DNA of 64,000 nucleotides from Blastobasis lacticolella (GCA_905147135.1 LR990053.1:14768501-14832500); one strand, 5' to 3'. Positions 12,666-24,921 are shown, counted from the first letter of the stretch. Made by a program: numbers and translations. The notes: a model not told the origin generated them from the letters alone.

Positions 12666-14444
12666 ATTAATTCATAATCCATAAATTATGGATGTTAAAT
12701 GTGGATTGTAGTCACAATCAGTGAACGCATGGGGCCTTGTCCGTAATTAAAACTAGTTAGGTTTAAATAAATGAAAAGAAATCGGGTATGGTGCAGTAGG
12801 TGCATTAGAACACATATATTCTCGTACTTTTTATAGTTGGAGAACTTAATAGGAGTTGGAGAAAGCAGTGTTTTGGCCCTTTAGTATAATAATAATATGA
12901 TATGGGTATACCTAGTTTTGATGCTCTTGTTTTCTGAAGGCCTCCTCGTTACCAATGTAGGTGTGAACAACAGACCATTCAAACGAGTTATCGTGACCAC
13001 CCGAATGAATTTGCATCCCACGTCTTGTGTTTAAATCGCGTGGGTTTATAAATATACGTTTGAACTATGCGTAGGTTGGGTAAGCTTTTAATCAAGATAG
13101 CTTTGTCCCTATGAAATTATTTATTCGATTATGTAGTGACAAACAAGGTACAGTAATCGGCTGTTAATAATGCACATCGGCTAGTTTGTTCTCGTCTTTG
13201 TCTCCTACGTGTGAGCAAATACGAAGCTGAAACTAGCTGACGTGACATTATTTATGGCCGACACCTGTAATCAAGATACCCTCATATCATTCACGCAGCA
13301 CTACCGTGAAAAAATTTATGCAATCGGCAACTTGTAAAAAAATACACTCTTCTTGACGAACCCCATAGCCACCTACACGAACATGTAACGTTCTCTACGG
13401 TCCTATCACTCTGCAGCTGCTTATATCTGTAAAGGGCGTGGAAAAGAGTCCACATTACACGCAAGCCGTAAGTGAAATATATTTTATTTTAGACATTTTT
13501 TTTCTATCATGTTAACATTTGTACTGAATTGGGTATGCTTGCTATATTGACTAGTCCTATAACTGAGCTGCCTATTGATATGACGCTTGTTTTGCGTTTA
13601 ATAGTCGTAAACGCAACCTTGTGCGTAGGTATAGAAAACTGAAGGATATCAGTAGGCTCATTGGACTTGTGAATATTGAGGAAGAAAAGAGATATACGCA
13701 CAGATTTATGGAAAAACTGTGGGCATAAAACCGCACCGCGGAATAGTTTGCAATGGTCTCTGCCCGTCATCGAATCATTGCAAAAACGTTGCCCCGATGG
13801 TCAGCTTTTTTATTGGCAACGTGGGCCAGCGCGTCATTCTTCCTGCGCAGTGGAAAGATGGGCAACAAAAATTACCTTGGGGTGCTTAGCAAAAGACCAA
13901 AATGCACGTATTCCAGATGGAAGACAAGCCACAAAAAAATTATCACAAACTTATCCGTAGCGTCGCTGTTGTTGACATTGGCATGATAATTTAAAATGGC
14001 GTGTCTCAGTCCCAGTTACGGCCACTGGATCAGATAATTTTGTGGCACTCTAATGCGAATTATAATATGAAACGCTAATGTGACCTTTTTAGACAACCTG
14101 ATCTCGATATGGCCATGTCTCCTGTATAGTCCTTGCCATATACAAGGGTATTAATAACTTATCTGATATCTGCCCACGTGTTCTTTTTCGGGGCCCAACT
14201 AAAAACGCGTAACGATGAAATCGTATTACGAATTAAACCGGAACGAACCGGATTCGACCGGGCGATGTCGGCTCACCCCGGACTGCCCCGGATTAACTTT
14301 GCGCGTCACCGCTTTGTATCGCGGTGAACTCATTTAACTCGGCGCTCCTAGAATTGAAACCAAATGCACTGGCTAGATCGCCGTATTGAACAAACTGTAG
14401 ACCGATATCAGGGTTCTATATATACCGTTACGAGGTGCCAACCG
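12666..14444. other. Presumed intron, no gene seen
   Basis: Mostly AT-rich. 13690-13970 has three overlapping frames of 77-94 codons on both strands with no domain signal, so none is called. Confidence 0.35.
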
Positions 14445-14647
14445 GCTCCTGAGACTGTTTAACCAATCCCAATGTCCCCAGCTGATGACCTTGGTGAACC
14501 TTGTTTCGCCAACGCTATTAAGAGAAACACCTAACGCGTGGCGAGCTCGTTGCAGTGCTAAAGTTCGACTAGCCTCAAAGTACAAAACGGTCATCCATCT
14601 AGTTCCGGACTCTGCGAGCGTTGCTGACCCTTGTGTTTCAGTCTCGC
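14445..14647 (-). repeat. Low-copy segment related to 20555-20645
   Basis: CTGAGACTGTTTAACCAATC and TTGGTGAACCTTGTTTCGCC, AACGCT parallel CTGAAACTGTTCCACCAGTC and TTGGTCAACCTCGCTACACC, AACGCT at 20.6 kb. On the minus strand both encode a W-D-W-x-N-S-hydrophobic string (GHWDWLNSL; LWDWWNSF). The source is unknown, possibly a repeat-borne coding relic. A 105-residue minus frame spans the first copy. Confidence 0.35.
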
Positions 14648-14870
14648 AAGTGACCAGGGGAACCTGACTAGATTGGATCATGGAACACATTCAGGCTAAT
14701 AAATGTGTTGATTTCACCACCATGTTTTCCCTCATCGTAAGAGCATCGGTTAGCATTCCACTAATGTACATAACTCAAAAAGAGTCCTTGGTACATGGCC
14801 GCAGTGGAATTCGAACCCGGTACGTCTCGCTTACGAGTCGGATACCTTAAGCACTCGGCCATAGACGCTC
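14648..14870 (-). mobile_element. Family A SINE, 5' part with tRNA head
   Basis: Contains GGGGAACCTGACTAGATTGG, AGAGCATCGGTTAGCATTCC, and on the minus strand a perfect B box (ATTCGAACCC reads GGGTTCGAAT) and a GGCCGAGTGC A box. The 3' body is missing below 14648. Confidence 0.8.
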
Positions 14871-17442
14871 CTGCTTGGAAAACGTGCGATTGATTTATAT
14901 TATATTACTTAGGCAATGTGTCCCGGTTTGATTCATTAATAAATAACAACTAATTACAGTACAAAAACTAGCTTGTTATGCAAAAACTAGTCTCCGTAAC
15001 AGCAAAGATAATCGCTCTAAATTACCGTAAGTTATACGAATAGTTCGTGAGCTCTAAGAGCTTAATCCTGCACCACCTGTTCTTCGCTAAGTAGTTTAGC
15101 CAAACGGCATTATAGCACGCGGCAGTTAGGCACGCGAAGTTGCGACGAGCAAAGGAGTCACGAGCCACCAAAACCCTTTTTAATGAAGGGATTTGGAGAT
15201 ATATGTTGGGATAAACCCGAGGCGTTTCCGATTTGAACACTATTCGGCCGAAGACCGCCGCGAACGTGAGGGCTACACGAATAAATTTAAATTAAAACAC
15301 GGTTAGGCTAAGGAAAATTGAACGTGCACCCCCATAATATTTGATAGGCCTGAGATCGGAAGATTGCGGTTTAGCTAACACCTGTCGTATATTAAGGCTT
15401 CAGAGATGATGAAAATCGCTTGGAGTGCGGATAATGGGCCCCGAAATAAAAGGTTTAATGACACGGCGGAATTTGCTTTTCAGAATTTGCTTTTTTTTAG
15501 GGGAGCTCTACTCACGGTTCATGCTTAACACCTTATTTTGATGTTACATCTTTATCATTATGGAAAATACGTCAGGACGGCATTCTGAAATCGGCGGTAC
15601 AATAATATCGATTAATGGTGATTTTAACAAAATAGGTAAAATTGTAAATTTAGCCGGCCCCTGAACGTACGTAACGGACTATACGTACGTCATATTTTGC
15701 TAACGTAATATATAATCGCACCCATTACCCATACATCACATTGCTATCTAGCTCCGGAATAGAATCTAAATTGCGAGGTAATCGTAGCTGTTATGAGCAA
15801 ATTACCGCTTTCTATTGTGTGAGGAATTACCTCATTTGTCACCAAACTACAACGTTAGCTAAACTGTTATAAGTTCTGCTTTAAGCCACTTTAACCACCA
15901 ACAATGTACCTACGCAAATTTACAATAAACGATTTCTGTTTCTGAGTCTGATTCTGATACCTTTAAAGAAGTAAAGTTTGTTTTTGAAATATCTTTACAT
16001 ATTTTTCACATTTCCGTGTGTCATTGGGTGCTTTTGATATCGAAGAATAACCACGATCACAATACTCTCGATTTGATGGCGGGAGAGATTGGATTGATGG
16101 ATTAGTTGTTATATAAATACAACTACATACCGCTAATACTATTTGGGTCGACCCATTTCGTTTACAGCTAAACGTCTTCACTTATTGCCATTCCCGGCAT
16201 TTCAATAATACTCTGAAGATTGCTATCTGTCAAGCGAATCAAACGATGGTGCGGTGTACCGCATTCCGCGTAGAGACAGACGTTCCCAAATTACTGGCTG
16301 TTGTGATATTGCTCTTCGTTTGGGAAGTATTTCGCGAACGTTCAAGCAAATTCACTTATACTGGCTTGAGGTTTAGTCATAAACACACGACACTGATATT
16401 TTGATACATCTTTCGCGTAAAATAGAGGAACGCTCATTTCTGAATGAATTAGCCAACTGGAGATTGAGATAAAATTGTACTGTAATGAGATGAGTAACTA
16501 ATAAATATTTTTTAATTATGTTCAAATTACATTTAGACCTAAAATTTGGAATAATTTTATTGAGTTTATTTTTTCCTGTAATGAGCTACTGTAAAGTTTT
16601 TAAACATAAAAGTGTGAAGTAAAAGTGATTGTTTTACGGTAGCTAGCCAAAATATGTATTAGTTTGAAGCGTTGCACTATAACGCTTTATCAACTAGATA
16701 CAAATAAATCGATCTTGGTTTGCGGGCTCTGACACCTGTTAATCACGTGACGCTTAACGTGTAAGGCATACTCCGTTGGGACACCGGCATGGACGGATCC
16801 CTGCCTCAAATCGTTACGTATAGGAAGATACAGATAGCTAGATCATGCGAGATGGTAGAATGGCTACGCCGCTTTCTTGTGTTTGAAGACTATAAGGCTA
16901 ATTCAGAAGTAAATAAAAAGTATTAACAGCGTGATAGGTATGAAACCTTAATGTATTTTTTTTTAACATTAAGGATACGCAGTGAACAAAGAAGGCAAAT
17001 AATTATGTATAAGTTGATTAATAATTTGGTAGATTAACATTATATGATTAGTAAGATTAAGCGTATCAGATGTTGGGCGCCGAAAACTGAAGAAAAACTT
17101 ATTTCGGTTCCTTAGTTGCTTTGCAGTATTTTAATTTAAAAGTAAGCGTCGGCGAAAATGTTAAAACCTTTCATAAACCTTACATGAAAACCAAAACATT
17201 TCCGCTCTTCCCGAGATACCTTACTTATACAAGAATATTCTTAAAATACTTACTAGGTACATACTCGTAGAGGTAAAAATTGTATTATGAAAAGAGGTAA
17301 GATACACATTTTAAAGGTATACCTTTGTTTACGAGTAGCCCGACCTACAAGCATACCTTAGACATACCTTTAAAATGCGTGACAATAACCGCGATAGTTT
17401 AAAACATTATCAGGTAAGACAGGTATAGAATCAGAAAGGAGT
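14871..17442. other. Presumed first coding intron of the receptor gene, no exon found
   Basis: I looked for a minus-strand exon continuing SQLIDV with an NLKNQ-type block and did not see one. An inverted word pair (ATTTTAAAGGTAT near 17313 and ATACCTTTAAAAT near 17369) lies just inside the intron. The end of a LINE-like tail (CAATAAACGATTTCTGTTTC) is at 15925. Confidence 0.45.
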
Positions 17443-17448
17443 ACTCAC
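17443..17448 (-). promoter_or_regulatory. 5' splice donor of the receptor exon
   Basis: On the minus strand GATGTT is followed directly by GTGAGT, a strong donor. It falls after the codon for Val62, exactly where the SQLIDV block of insect alpha subunits is followed by a separate NLKNQ-type block. Intron phase is 0. Confidence 0.85.
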
Positions 17449-17652
17449 AACATCGATAAGCTGACTGAGCCTTAGCCCCATCTTGACGGTGAGCCGATCC
17501 GAGTTGTTACCCACTGGACGAATCAGCCGGTTGTAGTTCGATAGCAGGTCGTCATACAACCGCTTTGCATCAGGGTTTGCTACGCTCAGGCGACCCCACA
17601 CGCAGAGCAATCCGACAACAAGAGCCAACACCATCTTAGGCTAACACCACCC
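17449..17652 (-). CDS. nAChRalpha1: First coding exon of an insect nicotinic acetylcholine receptor alpha subunit (alpha1-like), partial
   Basis: Nicotinic receptors are pentameric acetylcholine-gated cation channels in the neuronal membrane. The ATG lies at 17634-17632. The in-frame TAG two codons before it (17641-17643) fixes this start. Residues 1-19 are a hydrophobic signal peptide ([19 protein letters not shown]), and the mature chain begins [20 protein letters not shown], the hallmark N-terminal helix of insect alpha subunits. A sequon N-N-S at residues 43-45 (mature Asn24) matches the family's N-terminal glycosylation site. The exon codes 62 residues, ends SQLIDV in phase 0, and is followed by donor GTGAGT (17448-17443). 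The segment [20 protein letters not shown] fits Drosophila alpha1 better than alpha2, alpha3 or beta1 as I remember them. Bases 17635-17652 are 5' UTR. The ligand-binding loops and membrane segments must lie in exons at lower coordinates, probably beyond the window. The alpha class is near certain; the alpha1 assignment is less so. Confidence 0.93.
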
Positions 17653-17681
17653 CTGGGGACAAAGAAAAATACAGGTTAGTA
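17653..17681 (-). promoter_or_regulatory. Branch point and 3' splice acceptor of a 5'-UTR intron
   Basis: Reading the minus strand into the receptor exon there is a perfect TACTAAC branch-point motif (17681-17675), then a pyrimidine-rich tract ending TTTGTCCCCAG, with the AG at 17654-17653. An acceptor 18 bases before the start codon means the transcript has at least one upstream non-coding exon at higher coordinates. The promoter is therefore not immediately upstream of the ATG. I could not locate that upstream exon. Confidence 0.8.
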
Positions 17682-17739
17682 TATCTGGAAATCACTGCAA
17701 ATACCCGTAGCATGCCACGCCGGTGCGCCGCCGTCGGCC

Positions 17740-17854
17740 ATTTTGACTAAACTTAGGAATCGCCTAAGTTCTGTCTAAACTAGTTTTAAGCCAATCAGCA
17801 ACGTTCAAATTGAGATTAGAAAGAACTTAGCCGATTCCCAAGTTTAGTGAAAAT
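17740..17854. repeat. 33-nt inverted repeat beside the receptor exon
   Basis: Left arm 17740-17772 (ATTTTGACTAAACTTAGGAA...) pairs with 17822-17854 at 30 of 33 positions around a 49-nt loop. It lies about 90 bp upstream of the exon in the 5'-UTR intron. Probably a short MITE, though a structured intronic element is possible. Confidence 0.75.
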
Positions 17855-20325
17855 TGCAAAACTTTCTTACATCCGTATTTAGAAACATATACGAGCTACC
17901 ATAGTGCGCGCGAACTTTAACTGACAATATTGGAGTAGCGATGGGCACTATGCGTCCGTAAAATGAACGAAATTGATTAAAGAGACGCATTGAATACAGT
18001 GAGTTCACTTACCAGAACACTTGTGAGAACTTTATAAGAGTTGTTTACTTATACAATAATTATTTGTGAATTCAAGTAAATCTGGCCTGTGTTGTCAGTC
18101 AAGGCAAGCGGAAAAACTTTGAAAGTTATTTAAAAGTCAGTTAAATTAAGATTTATCGTCATAGGGATGACCATGACCACTATATACCGGACGCTTTAAG
18201 AGATATTTTGTAGATATCTATCTAGGATAGTCATTGTTTAACATTATATCACGAAATGACCACTGTAGCACAAGCGGATCTGATCTCACCCGGGCAACAC
18301 CCGGCTTACGGTCAAAGTCGAACTTAATTACAAGATAACGCCCGAGTAAGCAGCGACACGATGGCCCATGTATCAACTCTGAAGCCAGACATGCATAGCA
18401 AAATGGACTCTGTGGTATGTAAACGTAAAGCTACAATTTCGTAATTAAGCTAATTCCTTCAATCAAGGTTCACTACAATCGAACACGTTTGCTTTGATAT
18501 CTTTGTTAGTTCATTACCCTACAATCTGTTATTCAAGGGTCTAAAGGTATATTAAATGTCATGGGCGGAATCCTCTGTCGTAGCATTAGATATGTCCAAA
18601 GCAGATCGTTAGCCATGGGTGTAGCTATATATGGGTGGCCAGAGATAAATAAAAATTAAATATAAGTATAAATTCATTTAATCAAATAAACAAAAACTAC
18701 AAGAGAACATGAATAAAAAAATACCTTTACGATAAATGGATACAAATAAAATCAAGGTTACTTATTTACAGGTCTAGCACAAACAACAATAGGTAATAAT
18801 TAATAATAGTTTTGATAATTTGGACACCGAAACTTATGTTTTATACATCCAAGTTAGTAGAGTACACATAGACAATATCTGCATTTAGTAGTTAGTATTT
18901 CCAATTACCTAGTTTATTATTATAATACCTATGGATAACGTCCTTTACTTTTGCTATTTTCAATTGAAACATATATTTTTTTATAGTACTTTATTTTCTT
19001 TTTATGCTTATGGGTACTGTAAAATAACGTAAATATAAAAAGCAGAATAACACACGAACCTAGTTTAAAAACGTGACCGCGAGTAATATAAAATGCCCGC
19101 CCCTAAAATAAGTCCAAGTCTGAGTGGAACTGTAATAAAATACACCAAGTTGAACTTTATCGCCTATAAAATAAGGTCTTGTTTGCTTTTATTTATTTTT
19201 TTCGCTACTGTTGAACGAAATGGATGCTTAAATATCAACCTCAAACGATTTTAAACCGTAATTGTAAAGAAATTAGGGTCTGTGATTGACCATTAAGTTT
19301 GGGTAGGGTGACAATGATTTGTTTTACATTTTAGAAATGTACATTATGTATCCACTTTTTCACGTAAATCATACAAATTATAAGTTATTAAATTAATTGT
19401 GGTTGGTATGTGGATTCAAATTTGTAATTTTCACAAATTTGTAATCAATATACTCTTCAGTACCTATATTACCTACCAATACCTACCCTACCCTACCTTT
19501 GGGTACATATAGTAGCTATACTGAAAATGTTATTAAGGGTTATCAGAAGTGACGACAAGTTCAAAACCACATACCATTGTTGTAACCTATAGTAAACAAG
19601 AATGGTTTCTTTTTTAAGTTGTTTTAAAGCGCTTATCTCAGAAACTGCAGACCCTTTTACAAAAATTCTTTCACTAGTGACATTACTATTTCACTATTCA
19701 CCAGTTACTTTATATCTTAGAAAAATATCTAAGTTGTAAGAGGGGTACCCCGTGACCGCTAGTAATAATTTAAACGCATATTACACCAAAACTATTTTAA
19801 TTTCAAATAAAAAAATATTTTAATAGTGTACTTTCTGTAGGCTCTTATGAATGTTTCGACAAATAATATTTTCCAGTGCAGTCGTTTCTTTGTAAGCTGA
19901 TTCATCGGTGGGAATAGGGCTCTGTCAGGCCTGAGTTCCCTTCGATGGGCCCATCCTAATAGGTTTATCTATTTCTGGGCTACGCAACAATGCTTGCATT
20001 GTTGTGTTCCGGATTAAAGGATAAGGCAGCCATGATACATGAAGTGTATTGCATGCAATTTCAGTCTTTTTTATTCGTCTCGTCGCGTCGTACGATAATG
20101 CGCTATTCAATTGCGTCGAAATATCCAGCTACTCGTAAAGTAAGTTCCGCGATTCAAAATCAGCTTATGTCCTCAAGGCACCAAGGCTGCGGTTTTGCAT
20201 TTTTGTTGCACGGATCTGTGGGTGTTCGCTTACTTCTAAGCTAAGCTTGTTAGGCTCTTTGTTAGTCGTCGATTAAATTGGTTGCGGCAGCATTCATTTC
20301 TTCTATTATAAGTATCTATACATAG
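17855..20325. other. Upstream of the receptor exon: no exon or promoter identified
   Basis: AT-rich. Contains a (TACC)-like run at 19460-19500 and many A/T tracts. The missing 5'-UTR exon could be here or further away; no clear initiator or core promoter was recognised. Confidence 0.4.
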
Positions 20326-20526
20326 TATAAAGCAAAGTCTATGTACGGTTAGATCTTTTAAACTACGCAACGGATTTTAATGCGGGTTTCAGCAATATAC
20401 TCGTATAGAGTGATTCACCAGGAAGGTTTATAAGCAAGAAAAAAAGGTAGGTGTCGGGTAGGTGTAGGGATGGTGTAGGAAAGGGGTAGGGTAGTGTAGG
20501 GATAGGTCGCGCCGGTTCTACTAATT
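20326..20526 (+). repeat. Family C repeat
   Basis: AGATCTTTTAAACTACGCAA, CGGATTTTAATGCGG, ATAGAGTGATTCACCAGGAA, GGTTTATAAGCAAGAAAAAA, ending GATAGGTCGCGCCGG. A clean example of the element's order. The GTAGGGTAG-type middle is expanded. Confidence 0.7.
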
Positions 20527-20554
20527 TATGATAATAATATACCATCACAGGTTG

Positions 20555-20645
20555 CAATCCGTTTCTGAAACTGTTCCACCAGTCCCAGAGGCCAAGAACA
20601 ACAAATAAAACTTGGTCAACCTCGCTACACCAACGCTACGTCTAA
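20555..20645 (-). repeat. Low-copy segment related to 14445-14647
   Basis: Second member of the pair; see 14445-14647. It abuts the family C repeat at 20326-20526. Confidence 0.35.
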
Positions 20646-20984
20646 TATTACAGTCAGCACAAATTATTAAGTAAGAGAGTTTAATAAGTAAACAATTTTA
20701 ACAGAAACAAGTATCTGCGTACTAGGTAATGGCATTAGTGAAATTGTTTTTATATTGGGTCACTTCCCCACCTGTGGCTTTATTGGACAAGTGGCGGGAG
20801 CGGTCATTTATCAAAATCTGTCACCAGGAATATCAATGTCCTCCGCGTAATAACGCGATTGAGAGAGAATAATAACATACCCGTCGAAAATGTACGAATA
20901 AAATAATAAAATGTTGTGAAAATACATTATTCGGATATTGTGCTTTGTTATTTTCAAAGTTATGGATGTTTAATATGTGGGTTT

Positions 20985-21220
20985 GGCCGTGTGGTGTCCG
21001 GCAGAGTAGAATTGCACCAACCCCTTACTCTCTTGGGTGTCGGACAAGGCGACAAATGTTTTTGAGGCTACAGACGGGCAGCAGCGTTTTTCATTGTTAT
21101 ATTTTTAACAATGCAATCTCCAATCCGCATGTCAAGTGTGGAGATTATGGCATTAACCTCCCATGTCGTAGGATAGGCCCTAAGTCCTGCAATGGACTGT
21201 TATGGGGTGTGATGATGTAT
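20985..21220 (+). repeat. 'GTGTGGTGTCCGG' repeat, better preserved
   Basis: Opens GTGTGGTGTCCGGCAGAGTA, continues CGGACAAGGCGACAAATG, GTGGAGATTATGGCATTAAC, and ends GTCCTGCAATGGACTGTTAT, GGGGTGTGATGATGTATG. The ATGATG end resembles RTE-type tails. The plus-strand 97-residue frame over it is not a protein I recognise. Confidence 0.65.
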
Positions 21221-22102
21221 GTTTATTACGTATTTTAATACATACACAGTATACACACGTAACGTGTCATACTCTCTCACGCTCGTATTCTATAGGGGTT
21301 TGCAGAGACTTGTGCAAAACTATATTCATACATTTCCGCTAGATCAGGGTATTCCTGATTTTTGTACAAATATGAGAATAAATAAATACTTAAATATTTA
21401 TTTTGTTAACTAAAAGTACATTAAGAGCGGCTTGCAGCAAATTCTTGAACGTTAAATACGTAATACAGTTGATACTTAAACAAAAACCTTGTTAAACGTC
21501 ATTCTTAAACTCGTTTAAGAAATTGTGCAAGCCGGACTAAATCTATGGTTATTAGAGCCTCTTTCTGGAAAAATAATCAATAATGACACCAAACTTATCT
21601 ATGCAATGATACAACAATCAAATTATAAAACCTAAACGTCACCTGGCTTCGTTATTTATATTATTACCAATGTTAAAAAATACGTTTCAGAAACGAATCA
21701 GTTGAAGTCCATAAAACGTAACAGGCACTAAGACAGAAAATAAATGAAACTCCGCCGACCGCTTCGTTTGTACTGAAACGGACAAAATCCGAAGAAACAC
21801 AAAAGAAATATGAGTCCTACACTGAGGTAATAGAAAAAGAGATTACATCGGAGCCTGGGATTTAAACTCTTGGTTTATTTTTTGTGGGAACTAAAACAAA
21901 ATTCTATTTGGATCGCGGTTACGGAAAGCAGGCTGATCCGAGTCCCGTCTTCGGATGGAAAACTAATTTGTTTTTATACCGAGATAGTTTCCATTTAATG
22001 AAATGCATTTTTCGCATCTCACTTGCTGCGTCGATTTACGTTAAATTTTCATAGTTATTGCGCAGTAGGAAATCAGTAAAGTCTTTCTGTAAATATATAA
22101 TT
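21221..22102. other. No gene seen
   Basis: AT-rich DNA with short frames only. No repeat family from this window is recognisable. Confidence 0.4.
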
Positions 22103-22240
22103 TGACGATCTGAGTGGTTCAGTGGTTAACATGCCGGTCGGCCGGTCCCGTGTTCGATTTACGGTCGAGAAGAATTTTAATTTCTGTTACGGGTCTGGGT
22201 GTTATGTGTATAATAAATATGTATTTATAATTATTTTCGC
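22103..22240 (+). mobile_element. Family B SINE, 5' half
   Basis: TGACGATCTGAGTGGTTCAG, TGGTTAACATGCCGG, B box region GTGTTCGATTTACGG, then AGAATTTTAATTTCTGTTAC, GGGTCTGGGTGTTATGTGTA. The 3' end is lost. Confidence 0.75.
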
Positions 22241-22712
22241 ATTCCATGTGTTGTCACATATAGATGTTATAATAATGATAAGAATTAACATGGACCCGGA
22301 TTGGGCACAGCAAATTGGTAAGAGTCACTGGCTCAGCTTAGTGATTCAAGAATAGCTTGTGTGACATACAAGTGTTATGAAACTACTTAGTTACTTAATT
22401 GAGGCAAACCGAGCAAGTAGGCCACCTTATGGGCTGCAAACAGGTTATTATCAGGTTATCTAGTATACTCAGCTATGTTTGTTGTATCTACAGCTGTTGA
22501 TAACATTCCGTTGACCTTAATTATGGTAAGTTATATCCTTTGTTTGCACAATGGGGGCTATTGCCAGAATTTGGGGGATTACTGAAATGAAAATCGGCTT
22601 AAGTAAAGATTAAATATGAATAGGCGTACCGAACGGGAAGGTACGTGGTCTGATTTAGAAGCAGAGGATTTGTGTGTTTATTGCAACTTCCTTCCTTCCC
22701 CACGCGTGCATT

Positions 22713-22741
22713 TGAAAGAAAGAAAGAAAGAAAGAAAGAAA
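22713..22741 (+). repeat. (GAAA)n microsatellite
   Basis: Seven consecutive GAAA units. It abuts the poly-A/3' end of the LINE relic that follows, the usual birthplace of such A-rich microsatellites. Confidence 0.95.
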
Positions 22742-22965
22742 ATATTTATTACAAAGGACGCCACGACAGCATAATTTACATTTAACACAAAAAAAAAAGT
22801 ACATAAAACACGGAGACAATTATAGGGTTCCCAGTGGCATTTTTCGTGGGCATCCAGCGTAAATGGAACCTCCTCAGCATAATGTTATGGCCGCTTGCCG
22901 CGAACCACAACGCTGGTTTTCAGTGGGCCCCGTAATATCCCACCGACACTGCACCGTCAAGCAAG
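22742..22965 (-). mobile_element. LINE 3' UTR relic, same family as 4040-4295
   Basis: Begins AATATTTATTACAAAGGACG and includes CCTCAGCATAATGTTATGGC and GCTGGTTTTCAGTGGG, shared in altered form with the 4.0-kb copy. It has lost coding sequence. Orientation is inferred from the T-rich/poly-A end beside the GAAA tract. Confidence 0.5.
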
Positions 22966-23842
22966 CAATACCCACTTCAAATAAATACCTACTATCTAAA
23001 CAATAAAATGAATTTATAAATAACATATTGCTATTATAGAATAAACATAAATAAAATAGTCAAAAAACCAAATGTCGCAATATATATAAAAAACGTATTA
23101 AGTAAATAAAATAAACTAATTTGATTTGTATTTTGTGTATTGACAGTGGTTGTGTTAATCCAAACTATCATGCGCTTGCGACTAGCCACCTTTGGGTGGG
23201 GGTAGGGTCGGGCGGCCAGTCTAGAAACTATCGTCGCGCGCGCAACGCGTGTGTCATTTCGAGTCTCTATGAACATTGCAATATCCCGAGAGATTATATT
23301 GTTTTGCCGGAACCACAAGTTACCATACTTGACTATTATTTTGAAAGAATTATAAAAATCAGTTGACTGATTTTACCTCTTAACCGATTTTAATATATCT
23401 TTCACCGATAATAAGGTACATTATCAGCGAGTAAAATAGGTGATAGTTTTTCCGAAATTCACTATGGTTCCGAAGGGAATTAAGTAATAAAATTTTACGC
23501 GGACAGACTAGTATTTTATATAGTTGAAAGGTAATAAAACAGATAAAACATCCGTTTGTAATATATTTGTTTAATGATCTACAATAAAACACATAAAAAT
23601 ATACTTTGTTATATATTTTAATAGCCGTTTGTCTTGATATCCTTAAACGCTTAAGCCTATGCCTAGTACGGAAGCGGAAAATAGGCCTACGGTCGTAGGT
23701 AATTGGACTCCGAAACGCCTTGAGACCTCATAATCCTCGTTTAGGATTAAATATTGGATAGCGGTCCGGGGATCCGCTTCTATGGCGCAAACGCGCTGGA
23801 TATGTATTTAAGAAGTTATTGTGTGGATCCCTTATATTGTTA
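22966..23842. other. No gene seen
   Basis: Overlapping 70-94 codon frames on both strands lack domain signals. Otherwise AT-rich. Confidence 0.35.
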
Positions 23843-24030
23843 GGTGAGCTGATTGTGCTCTAAGCGAGAGGTACCGGCTTGAATCCCATTGCGGCCATGC
23901 ACCAATGACTCCTTTCAGAGTTACGTACATTAGTTGATTACTAACCGATGCTCTTACTGTGTGGGAAATCATCGTGATAAAACCGGCACATTCAGGAGAC
24001 TGAATATGCAACTATGATCAAATTGGTCGC
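23843..24030 (+). mobile_element. Family A SINE fragment
   Basis: TCTAAGCGAGAGGTACCGGC, TTGAATCCCATTGCGGCCAT, then TAACCGATGCTCTTACTGTG, stopping in the ATGATCAAATTGG region. The A box is lost. Confidence 0.75.
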
Positions 24031-24049
24031 AAACAGTCCAGTTTCAAAG

Positions 24050-24252
24050 GAACTTTCTCCCACACACGCTTAGGTTGTGGAATAAACTACCTGGAAAGGT
24101 TTTCCCTGGAGAGTACAACATGGAGTTCTTCAAGAAAGGGTAACGCGTTGGTGATGCCCCTTGTATTGCAAACGTCCCTAGGCTGCTGGGACTGCTTACC
24201 ATCAGGTAGGCCGTAAGCTTGTTTACCACCTTTGAGGTATAAAAAAAATCAG
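24050..24252 (+). mobile_element. LINE 3' end (MEFFKK family) with a longer coding stub
   Basis: Upstream of the MEFFKK block this copy retains more coding sequence: WNKLPGKVFPGEYNMEFFKK, a typical LINE C-terminus. The frame then breaks at GGGTAA. The tail has TTACCATCAGGTAGGCCGTA, then ACCACCTTTGAGGTATAAAAAAAA. It lies just after the family A SINE fragment at 23843-24030. Confidence 0.75.
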
Positions 24253-24921
24253 GTCAGTTTCTTCTGGTAGCAGGAAAAAAATTCTTAAAGACTTATAAAA
24301 AGACCTAACAAAACGAAACACTTCAACCAAACATTTCCATCGAAATAACGCTCGAACCAAACAAATCAATTCGCACTCTGAATAGTAGAATTTAAAATAT
24401 TGCCCAATAAATACCTATTCATTATCCCCCAATCCTTCTATCGCGTTTCCACACCAATTGTTGCGTAAAGGTGCGAAAGGGACGTACAATGTAAAATAAA
24501 TAAATACTTAAATCGGATGAAACGCGAGCAATTCCTGAATCGCCTGCTGTCTGTCCATTTTTATTGGATTCTCACGCTTCAAGAGACCGGCAAAGGTAAC
24601 TTTTCGTCCGGGAGAAACGTTATACAGCAAAAGGGTTAAAGAAAAATGCCCAAACCTCGAACGGGACGTTAAAAACGAAAAAATCCGAAAAGTATTCGAC
24701 GAACGTCGAATTTATCCCGTAATAAGATACTCGAGGACTGGAATTCGTTTCGGGACCAGTTTTCTTTGAGTATTTACTCATGTGCGTGTGTTAACACCGG
24801 CTTAGGCAAATATGGCTACGAAATACGATTTAGGAGAGGTGTTTCAATATCATGAAATGAGAAGGGAAATAGCTATGCGCATTGCGTATATAGACAGACA
24901 TAGACAAGTCTTAACAATGAA

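Noticed and set aside
22713..22741. GAAA run and CAT/ATG runs as CRISPR-like arrays
   Set aside because: They are simple microsatellites with no spacers; the genome is eukaryotic.
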